The notes under the pieces: generated by a model | Told to the model about the DNA's origin: nothing | Databases searched by the model: none | What the model saw: the letters and a program-made list of their open reading frames with translations, nothing else | Translations under genes and position numbers: made by a program | From: Nitrosovibrio sp. Nv17 | GTDB lineage: Bacteria > Pseudomonadota > Gammaproteobacteria > Burkholderiales > Nitrosomonadaceae | Length of the DNA: 64,000 nucleotides | Assembly (NCBI RefSeq): GCF_900119085.1 | Contig: NZ_FPIQ01000001.1 | Location: 248,001 to 312,000, forward strand | Direction of reading: 5' to 3' | Shown: piece by piece, positions 56,888 to 64,000 of the stretch | Layout of the letters: every line of letters starts with the position of its first letter | Position numbering within the stretch: position 1 is the stretch's first letter

Positions 56888-58105
56888 TCAGTGCAGGTGA
56901 ACCGGCATCACCTCCCCCTCGTCAGGGAATTCGGCGTGCACGGCCTCGCCTTCCGGATTGGGAAACAGCGGTGCGCCGCATTCCTCGCAGTACTCCAGCA
57001 GGAAATGGTGGTCCAGCGTGACGATGTGCGTGACGCCGCACTCCCGCAGCGTCGACTCGATCTGCGCCACGGTGTCGCTGTGCTCGTCCTCGTCGCCCAC
57101 CAGCGCCCAGACGATGCCGTAGAGGACGTCGTCGCGATCGTTGAGAGTGAAGCTGACGCGATACTCCTCCAGCCACTGGTCGTGAAAAGGGGCGATGACG
57201 GCGCGCAGGCGGCTCGCCGGGATGTTCAGCGTCGATTGCAGGAAATTGACGGTGGCGTGCGTGGAATAGGGACGGGCGAGTCGGTCGGCCGTGCGCCATG
57301 CCGAAAAGAAGCTGTCCGGCAGCAGCAGCTCGAATGCGCATCCCTGGAACAGGGGGCGGAGGGCTTCGCTCCCGTGCGCCTGCCACGCCTGCAGGATTTC
57401 TTCCTTGGAAAGCCTGCCATCGGGGGCATGGACATTCTTGCTCGCGCGGCTTTCCTGGATTTCCTGCCATCGGAACATGGGTTTGCCCTGGGGTGCGGCG
57501 ACTGCACCGAGGAGGTAGCGCGTATCCGACAGGAAGCGTCCGGTTTCCGCCAGTTGGCGCGGATTGATGTGCAGGTAGTGTTCCTCGTTCACTGCGGCGG
57601 CCCACAACCTGCCGGCGAATTCGTGCGTGAGGTGGTAGCCGCGCGGAAGCTGATCGGGGCTGAACAGGCAGTTCGCCAATACGAAGCGGGTTTCCTGCGC
57701 CATCACGTGCGTCTGCAGCTGTACGCGTACGTCGGCGAGCACCGGGCCGGAAACCGGGCCCGAGGGAATGGAAAAACGCGACCAGGTGAGTATCGGCGCA
57801 GCGAACATGAGCACGTCGTTATCGGTGTTCTCGTGTGTCAGCAGGCTGCACTCGATGGCAGCCTCGATGGCGTAGATGAATTCGCCGTAGGCCACCGAGT
57901 CGGTCTCATAGAGCTGATCCAGGGCCGCTTCCAGGTTCTGGTCGTCGCCGGCGCGCAGTTGCGCAAGTATCTTGGCTGCAAGCCGGCTTTCCCAGAAAGC
58001 ATCCTCGATACGACTGCCGGAGGCGGCAAGTCCCGCGGCCAGCCTGGAAAGTTCCTGGACCAGGCGCAGGGATCGCGTGCGATGCAGGGCGCGGGGCTTC
58101 TTCAT
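56888..58105 (-). CDS. DUF2863-family protein
   Basis: A 405-aa soluble protein matching DUF2863, a family known mainly from betaproteobacteria. The C-terminal part has [15 protein letters not shown], a CxxC that may bind zinc. No signal peptide or membrane segment. Its role is unknown. Confidence 0.85.
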   Translation of the reverse strand: MKKPRALHRTRSLRLVQELSRLAAGLAASGSRIEDAFWESRLAAKILAQLRAGDDQNLEAALDQLYETDSVAYGEFIYAIEAAIECSLLTHENTDNDVLMFAAPILTWSRFSIPSGPVSGPVLADVRVQLQTHVMAQETRFVLANCLFSPDQLPRGYHLTHEFAGRLWAAAVNEEHYLHINPRQLAETGRFLSDTRYLLGAVAAPQGKPMFRWQEIQESRASKNVHAPDGRLSKEEILQAWQAHGSEALRPLFQGCAFELLLPDSFFSAWRTADRLARPYSTHATVNFLQSTLNIPASRLRAVIAPFHDQWLEEYRVSFTLNDRDDVLYGIVWALVGDEDEHSDTVAQIESTLRECGVTHIVTLDHHFLLEYCEECGAPLFPNPEGEAVHAEFPDEGEVMPVHLH

Positions 58106-58157
58106 GGGAGGATGGACGGATGCGGTAAAGCGCCATTCTAACCTAAATCCGCCTGAT

Positions 58158-61100
58158 TCAATTCGTTGCCCGATCGCCCATGCCGGAACCAGAGGGTGCC
58201 GCCTGCGTGCGGTCGCCGGCGTGGGCCAGCCGGTAGAGCACCGGCAGCACCAGCAGCGTCAGCGCCGTGGATGACAGGATGCCGCCGATGACCACCGTCG
58301 CCAGCGGACGCTGCACCTCCGCGCCGGTACTGGTGGCGACCGCCATGGGAATGAATCCGATGGCCGCCACCAGGGCGGTCATCAGCACCGGCCGCAACCG
58401 GGTGAGCGCGCCGTTGCGGATGGCGTCGTCGAGGGCTTCTCCCCGGTTGCGCAGGTCACGGATGAACGCGAGCATCACCAGGCTGTTCAGCACCGCCACG
58501 CCGGAGAGCGCGATGAAGCCCACCCCCGCCGATATGGACAGAGGAATGCCGCGCAGCCACAGCGCCACGACGCCGCCGCTGAGGGCGAAGGGCACGCCGG
58601 TGAACATCAGCCATCCATCCCGGAAATTGCCGAACATCGTGTACAGCAGTGCGAAGATCAGCCCCAACGCAAGCGGTATCACGATCTTGAGCCGCTGCGC
58701 CGCGGCGACGAGCTGCTCGAACTGCCCGCCCCAGGTCACCCAGTATCCGGGAGGAATGGAAATCCTTTCCGCGATGCGCGCCTGCGCATCCCCGACGAAG
58801 GAACCGAGGTCGCGCCCCCGCACGTTCGCCGTGACCACCACCCTGCGCTTGCCGTTTTCCCGACTCACCTGATTGGGTTCCTGCGCCACCACGATGTCGG
58901 CGACCTCGCTCAGCAGGACGTAGCCGGCCACTCCGCCAGGGACAGCGGCACCCGCGCCTGCCTCTATCCCGATCGGCGGCAGCCTGATCGGCAGGCGTCC
59001 CAGGGCGTCGACGTCGCTGCGCAGGGCCTCGGGCAGCCGCACCTGCAGGTCGAAGCGGCGGTCGCCCTCGTAGAGGGTGCCGGTGGTCCTGCCCCCGATG
59101 GCGATGGTGACGGCGTCCTGCACGTCAGTACCGCTCAGGCCGTAGCGCGCCAGCCTGGCCCGATCCATGCGCACGGACAGCACCGGCAGTCCCGTGATCT
59201 GCTCGACGCGCACGTCCGCCGCCCCGGGCACGGTACCGAGCACGGCCTCGATGCGTCCGGCGGTGTCGAGCAGCGTTTCCATGTCGTCGCCGAACACCTT
59301 GACCGCGACATCCGCGCGCACGCCCGACAGCAGCTCGTTGAAGCGCATCTGTATCGGTTGGGTGAATTCGTAGTTGTTGCCAGGTATCCGCTGCAGCGTC
59401 AGCTCCATGGCGGCGACCAGCTCAGCCTTGGTGCGCCGCGGCCGGGGCCACTCCGACGCGGGCTTGAGGATGACGAATACGTCCGTGACGTTGGGCGGCA
59501 TGGGGTCGGTCGCGATCTGCGCCACCCCGATCTTCGAGAAGGTGCGGTCCACCTCGGGAAATTCCGCGAGGCGCTGCTCGATCTCGTTCTGCATCCCGAT
59601 CGACGTGGTGAGGCTGGTGCCGACGATGCGGATGGCATGGAGCGCGATGTCGCCCTCGTCCAGGCTGGGGATGAACTCGCTGCCCATGCGGGTCGTCAGC
59701 AGGCCGGACAGCGCCATGACCACCACCGCCAGCGTGACGGTGAGCGCCCGGTTGCGCAGGGCGGCGTCGAGGAGGGGCAGGTAGGCCCGCCGCGCCCAGG
59801 CGACGGCGGGGCTTTCCCTTTCCGCGAGCCTGCCGGAGAGGAATTGCGCGACCGCGGCCGGGACGAAGGTGACCGATAGGATCATTGCCCCCAGTAGCGC
59901 AATGACCACCGTGAAGGCCATGGGATGGAACATCTTCCCTTCCACGCCCGAGAGCGCGAAGATGGGAAGATAGACCACCATGATGATCAGTTCCCCGTAG
60001 ATCAGCACCTTGCGCGCTTCCCGGGAGGCCTCGAAGACCACCGCGCGCCGCTCGGGGGGCGTGAGTGCGCGTCCCAGCCTTTCCTGTTCGTGGACGATGC
60101 GGCGGATGCTGTTCTCGATGATGACGATGGCGCCGTCCACGATGAGCCCGAAATCGAGCGCCCCCAGGCTCATGAGGTTGGCGCTGACCTCGTGGGCCAC
60201 CATGCCGCTGAAGGTGAACAGCATGGAAAGCGGGATGACGAGCGCGGCGATGAGCGCCGCGCGCAGGTTGCCCAGGAACAGGAACAGCACCGCGATCACC
60301 AGCGTGGCGCCCTCGAACAGGTTGGTGGCCACCGTGCGGATAGTCTGGTCGACGAGGTGGGTGCGGTCGTACACGGCGCTGGCGACCACGCCTTCGGGCA
60401 GCGTGCGGTTGACCTGCGCCAGCTTTTCCGCCACCGCTCGCGCCACGGCGCGGCTGTTCTCGCCGATCAGCATGTGTGCCGTGGCGAGCACCGTTTCCTT
60501 GCCGTCGCGCGTGGCGGTGCCGTTGCGCAGTTCCCTGCCGATGGCCACGTCGGCGATGTCCCGGATGCGCAGCGGCACGCCGGCATGGCTTTCCAGGAGC
60601 ACATCGGCGATCTCGTCCAGATTTGCGAGCTGGCCGGGCACTCTCACCAGGTACTGCTCTCCGCTCTTCTCGATGTAGCCGGCGCCGACGTTGAGGTTGT
60701 TGCGTTCCAGCGCGCGCACCACGTCCTGCAGGGTCAGGCCCAGGGAGAGCAGCTTTTCGGGGTGGGGCGTCACGTGGTACTGCTTGACGTAGCCGCCGAT
60801 CGAATTGACCTCGGTGATTCCCTTCACCGTCCGCAGCTGGGGGCGGATGATCCAGTCCTGGATCTCCCGCAGGTCCATGGTGTCGTACGCCGTGCCGTCC
60901 GGCTTAAGCGCCCCTTCCTGCGCATCGACGGTCCACATGAAGACTTCACCCAGGCCGGTGGAAATCGGTCCCATCGTCGGCACGATTCCCGCAGGCAGGC
61001 TGCCCTGCGCCTCCTGGATCCGCTGGTCCACCAGCTGCCGGGCGAAGTAGATGTCCGTCCCGTCCTCGAAGATGATGGTGACCTGGGACAGCCCGTAGCG

Positions 61101-61397
61101 TGAGAGCGAGCGGGTATGGTGCAGGTGGGGAAGGCCGGCCATCACCGTCTCGATCGGGAAGGTCACGCGCTGCTCCGTCTCCACCGGCGAGTAGCCGGGC
61201 GCCGGGGTGTTGATCTGGACCTGGACATTGGTGATGTCCGGCACCGCGTCGATGGCCAGCCTCTGGTAGCTGTGGACGCCCAGTGCGGCCATCGCCAGCA
61301 CCGCGCCCAGGACGAGCACGCGCCGCCGGATCGACAGGTGCAGGATGCGTTCGACCAGGCCCGGCCTGTCGCGGGCGGGGATATGCTCAGTGGTCAT
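58158..61397 (-). CDS. czcA: Heavy-metal efflux RND transporter, CzcA type
   Basis: A 1079-aa HME-RND inner-membrane pump with 12 membrane segments. The fourth-segment motif is DFGLIVDGAIVIIE with D415, D421 and E428, the same spacing as the proton/cation residues of CzcA, favouring Zn/Co/Cd/Ni over Cu/Ag (CusA has different residues). It overlaps the adaptor gene by 11 bases. The operon order is czcC-czcB-czcA on the minus strand. Confidence 0.93.
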   Translation of the reverse strand: MTTEHIPARDRPGLVERILHLSIRRRVLVLGAVLAMAALGVHSYQRLAIDAVPDITNVQVQINTPAPGYSPVETEQRVTFPIETVMAGLPHLHHTRSLSRYGLSQVTIIFEDGTDIYFARQLVDQRIQEAQGSLPAGIVPTMGPISTGLGEVFMWTVDAQEGALKPDGTAYDTMDLREIQDWIIRPQLRTVKGITEVNSIGGYVKQYHVTPHPEKLLSLGLTLQDVVRALERNNLNVGAGYIEKSGEQYLVRVPGQLANLDEIADVLLESHAGVPLRIRDIADVAIGRELRNGTATRDGKETVLATAHMLIGENSRAVARAVAEKLAQVNRTLPEGVVASAVYDRTHLVDQTIRTVATNLFEGATLVIAVLFLFLGNLRAALIAALVIPLSMLFTFSGMVAHEVSANLMSLGALDFGLIVDGAIVIIENSIRRIVHEQERLGRALTPPERRAVVFEASREARKVLIYGELIIMVVYLPIFALSGVEGKMFHPMAFTVVIALLGAMILSVTFVPAAVAQFLSGRLAERESPAVAWARRAYLPLLDAALRNRALTVTLAVVVMALSGLLTTRMGSEFIPSLDEGDIALHAIRIVGTSLTTSIGMQNEIEQRLAEFPEVDRTFSKIGVAQIATDPMPPNVTDVFVILKPASEWPRPRRTKAELVAAMELTLQRIPGNNYEFTQPIQMRFNELLSGVRADVAVKVFGDDMETLLDTAGRIEAVLGTVPGAADVRVEQITGLPVLSVRMDRARLARYGLSGTDVQDAVTIAIGGRTTGTLYEGDRRFDLQVRLPEALRSDVDALGRLPIRLPPIGIEAGAGAAVPGGVAGYVLLSEVADIVVAQEPNQVSRENGKRRVVVTANVRGRDLGSFVGDAQARIAERISIPPGYWVTWGGQFEQLVAAAQRLKIVIPLALGLIFALLYTMFGNFRDGWLMFTGVPFALSGGVVALWLRGIPLSISAGVGFIALSGVAVLNSLVMLAFIRDLRNRGEALDDAIRNGALTRLRPVLMTALVAAIGFIPMAVATSTGAEVQRPLATVVIGGILSSTALTLLVLPVLYRLAHAGDRTQAAPSGSGMGDRATN

Positions 61398-63036
61398 GGG
61401 AGGCGCCCGCCTTGCCGAGTTCCGCCTTGACGGCGAAGCTGTTGCCCGCCGCGTATCGTTCCCCGGCGGAGATTCCTCCCCTGACCTCGACCATCGTCTC
61501 GTCGCTGCGTCCGAGCTTCAGGGGCCGCGCTTCCAGGTACTGCCCGTAGCGGCCGAATACCACCGACCAGTCGTTCAGCGTCTGGATCGCATCCCGCGAC
61601 ACGGCGACCGGCACGGCGATTTCTTCCGTGACCACATCCGCCGTGACGAACATGCCGGGCAGCCAGTGGCCCGCCCTGTTGTCCAGCACGATGCGCGCCG
61701 TGGCGCTGCGCGTCTGGGCGCCGATCAGGGTGCTGACATAGGAGACGACGCCCTCCGCCTCGATGCCGAGCGCGGTGGAGCGGACCACGGCGCGGCTGCC
61801 GACCCGGATCTTCTCCAGATCCCGCTCGTAGACCGTGGCGTGCGCCCATAGGGTGGAGATGTCTGCGATGGTGAAGATGGCGGCATCCTCCTTGAGCGTC
61901 TGGCCCTGGGCGATGGCCTTGGCGGTGATGAGCCCGCGGTTGGGCGCGCGGATCTCGTAGCGCGCGAGGTTGCCCTTGCCCTGCATCGCCCCGGGCGGGA
62001 TGCCCAGCGTGCGCAGCCTGGCAAGGGCGAGATCCGCCGCGATCCCGGCCTCGTCCAGGGCCTGCCGCGCGGCCAGATAGTCCTGCATGGCGGAGATTTT
62101 TTCCTCCCACAGCCGCTTTTCCCGGTCGTGGGTGATGCGCGCCAGGTCGAGCCGCTTCCGCGCGGCCAGGAACTGCGCGCGCAGTTCCGCCAGCACCTGG
62201 CTTTCCATGACCGCCAGCACCTCGCCCTTCTCCACCTGCTGGCCGTGGTGGCGGTGGACGGCGGTGACGATGCCCGGCAGCCTGGGAACCACCTGCACGA
62301 TCGTGTGTTCGTCGTACACGATCTCTCCCGGCAGGCTGAGCCTGGGCCTGATCGTGGCCGGCCCGGCGGTGCGGATCTCCACGCCGATGCGCCGGAGCAC
62401 ATCGTCGGACAGCGTGATGCGCGCCTCGACCTGGCTGTATCCCCAGCGGAAGGATTTCTCGCCGTACTCCGCGGCGATCGCCATGTCGAAGGAATGCGGT
62501 TCGTCGACCACCTGGTCTCCCAGCAGGTAGTCATTCTCGGGACTGAAGCCGAACACCTGTGCAGGGGCGCCGAGGCGGGCCAGGGTGACGGTGATGCGGG
62601 CCGCGGCCGGCGGCAGCGGTTTTCCGTTTTCATATAGGTAAAGGCGCAGCTGCGGCGGCACGCCCTTCTCGAACAGGGTCACCTCCACGCCGAAGCCGTC
62701 TTCCACGAACAGCTTTCCGCCCCGTGGACCCCGGGCGGGCCGGTGTTTCCCGCTTCCATCCCCGGCTTCATCCGCGTGCATGTCCTCGTCATGGCCGTGA
62801 TCATGGTCGTCATGATCGTCATGCTCGTGGCCGTCGTGGCCCGCCTCATCCTCGTGGCCGCCATGGTCGCCGGAATCGTCGTGCGCCGCGTGGGAGCCGC
62901 CTGCGTGTCCATGCCCGTCCCCGGATACCGGGGCCTTGTCCAGGGTCAGGATCAGCCCCCCCAGCGCCACGCCGGCGATGATGACAAGGGCGATCAGGAA
63001 GGATTGCCGCCGGCTTGCGTCCGGGGTCGTACTCAT
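61387..63036 (-). CDS. czcB: Efflux RND periplasmic adaptor, CzcB type, with His-rich N-terminus
   Basis: A 549-aa membrane-fusion protein: an N-terminal membrane anchor (SFLIALVIIAGVALGGLIL), then a strongly His/Asp-rich stretch (about residues 40-100) expected to bind metal, followed by an extra beta domain and the usual hairpin and barrel regions (IVQVVPRLPGIVTAVHRHHGQQV). CzcB-type proteins carry such His-rich regions. It starts within the czcC stop (ATGA overlap). Confidence 0.93.
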   Translation of the reverse strand: MSTTPDASRRQSFLIALVIIAGVALGGLILTLDKAPVSGDGHGHAGGSHAAHDDSGDHGGHEDEAGHDGHEHDDHDDHDHGHDEDMHADEAGDGSGKHRPARGPRGGKLFVEDGFGVEVTLFEKGVPPQLRLYLYENGKPLPPAAARITVTLARLGAPAQVFGFSPENDYLLGDQVVDEPHSFDMAIAAEYGEKSFRWGYSQVEARITLSDDVLRRIGVEIRTAGPATIRPRLSLPGEIVYDEHTIVQVVPRLPGIVTAVHRHHGQQVEKGEVLAVMESQVLAELRAQFLAARKRLDLARITHDREKRLWEEKISAMQDYLAARQALDEAGIAADLALARLRTLGIPPGAMQGKGNLARYEIRAPNRGLITAKAIAQGQTLKEDAAIFTIADISTLWAHATVYERDLEKIRVGSRAVVRSTALGIEAEGVVSYVSTLIGAQTRSATARIVLDNRAGHWLPGMFVTADVVTEEIAVPVAVSRDAIQTLNDWSVVFGRYGQYLEARPLKLGRSDETMVEVRGGISAGERYAAGNSFAVKAELGKAGASHDH

Positions 63037-64000
63037 GATCCGCTCCCCGCGATACCATGCGCATCCGCTCCGTCCACGGCGAGGGCATCCGCTGCGCCGT
63101 CGGTGGGAGCGGCGATCAGCCGCTCGATCTCGTTGACGAGGCGCCTGTGGTTCGACAGCGCGCGTACGTACAGCACGCGGTGCTGGAACAGGGTGCGCTG
63201 CGCGTCCAGCACCTCCAGGAAGCCGAATTTCCCCAGCTCGTAGCCCTTGCGTGTGGCTTCGAAGGCCGCCGCCGCCTTGGGCAGGATGTCGTCGCGCAGG
63301 GCCCGGACTTCGTTCCGGGTGGCCGACCAGGCCTCATGGGCCTGCGTCAGTTCGCTCCTGAGCCGCAGCTCGGTTGCAGCCCGTTCGTCCATCGCCTTGT
63401 TCGCGCGCCGGTGGGCCGCCAGGAGATTGCCCTGGTTGCGGTCGAATATCTGCAACGGCAGGCTGATGCCGGCCACGGCGGTGGTGCCGCCGGTCTGCGA
63501 GTGGTTCAGGATGCCGGCGACGAGGGTGAGGTTGGGGATGCGCCGCGTCCGCTCCACCTCCAGCAGCGCCTGGCGCTGCTCCATGTTCTTCGCGGCGTGC
63601 AGCGCCATGGGGCTTGCCAGCACGCGCTCCACGAGCGTCTCCAGCCCCGGCAGGTCGATCCACGACTCGAGGTGGCCCACCGCCCTCTCGAATTGCGGCG
63701 CGGGGCTGCTCCACAGCAGCGCCAGGCGCTTGCGCGCGGAGGCCAGGTCGCGCTGCGCCTGCACCAGGGCAATCTCCGTGGCGGCGAGCGCCACCTCCAT
63801 CCGGGTATGCTCGATCGGCGCCACCTTGCCGGCCTCGACGCGGCGCGCCACCGCGTCCGCCACGTCGCGCGCCAGCTGCCGGTTTTCCTGGGCCAGCCGC
63901 AACTGCTCCTGGCCGGCGAGGACCTCGGTGAATCCGTCGGCCACCTGCGTCATGAGCGCCAGGCGCTTCACCTCGTAGGCCTGCACCGCCAGATCCTCGT
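63033..64000 (-). CDS. czcC: CzcC-type outer-membrane efflux protein, 3' part (5' end outside window)
   Basis: The last roughly 322 residues of a TolC/OEP-family protein, partner of CzcB and CzcA. Long helices with repeating heptads (LAQENRQLARDVADAVARRVEAGKV and the C-terminal ATRKGYELGKFGFLEVLDAQRTLF, typical of OEP repeats) are visible. The gene continues beyond base 64,000, so start and signal peptide are not seen. Overlaps czcB by 4 bases. Confidence 0.9.
   Translation of the reverse strand, partial: EDLAVQAYEVKRLALMTQVADGFTEVLAGQEQLRLAQENRQLARDVADAVARRVEAGKVAPIEHTRMEVALAATEIALVQAQRDLASARKRLALLWSSPAPQFERAVGHLESWIDLPGLETLVERVLASPMALHAAKNMEQRQALLEVERTRRIPNLTLVAGILNHSQTGGTTAVAGISLPLQIFDRNQGNLLAAHRRANKAMDERAATELRLRSELTQAHEAWSATRNEVRALRDDILPKAAAAFEATRKGYELGKFGFLEVLDAQRTLFQHRVLYVRALSNHRRLVNEIERLIAAPTDGAADALAVDGADAHGIAGSGS

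Overview
The window is high-GC chromosomal DNA from a Gram-negative bacterium, most likely a betaproteobacterium of the Nitrosomonadales type (autotrophic sulfur, iron or ammonia oxidizers and relatives). Pointers are the tkt-gap-pgk-pyk-fba cluster, the pilD-coaE-zapD and ispD-ispF orders, a DUF2863 protein, the maf-rng pair and PEP-CTERM machinery. This is inferred from gene content; no 16S rRNA, tRNA, CRISPR array or insertion sequence was seen.

Layout. 1-394: 3' end of an NtrC-family regulator. 0.6-7.7 kb (+): five-gene carbon cluster (transketolase, GAPDH, PGK, pyruvate kinase, class II aldolase). 7.7-14.1 kb (-): polyphosphate kinase with a CYTH/CHAD protein, YggX, N-acetylglutamate synthase and RsmE. 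14.2-15.6 kb (+): a redoxin and an inositol-monophosphatase-family enzyme.

15.6-32.3 kb is the accessory and most interesting part. It holds an AT-rich control region with two palindromes and a sigma-54-like promoter, a FeeM-like N-acyl amino acid synthase, a PEP-CTERM protein behind a near-perfect sigma-54 promoter, a PrsT-like TPR lipoprotein, a UGT-type glycosyltransferase, a three-gene LolCDE/MacB-like ABC transporter, an E1-like (ThiF) enzyme next to a nitroreductase-like protein, a DUF1302-like outer-membrane barrel, a LolA-like periplasmic protein and a PEP-CTERM/exosortase-associated acyltransferase. Together these look like a route that makes an acylated, possibly glycosylated small molecule or lipid and moves it to the outer membrane, linked to PEP-CTERM/exopolysaccharide biology. 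No exosortase gene lies in the window.

32.4-64 kb is mostly housekeeping: RNase G and Maf; a DesA-type desaturase with its own sigma-70 promoter and a long bidirectional terminator; rpmB-rpmG; radC; coaBC-dut; a DUF192 protein; ffh; a CcsA-like protein; a CorC-like protein; pilD-coaE-zapD; ispD-ispF-thpR-tsaB-rimI-udg (a tightly overlapped operon); lemA with two TPM-domain genes; lplT and alr; a parvulin; bolA-yciI-yciB; DUF2863; and, at the right edge, a CzcCBA-type heavy-metal RND efflux operon whose first gene runs out of the window.

Many long antisense open frames overlap the genes listed here. They follow from the GC-rich third codon positions and are not annotated.
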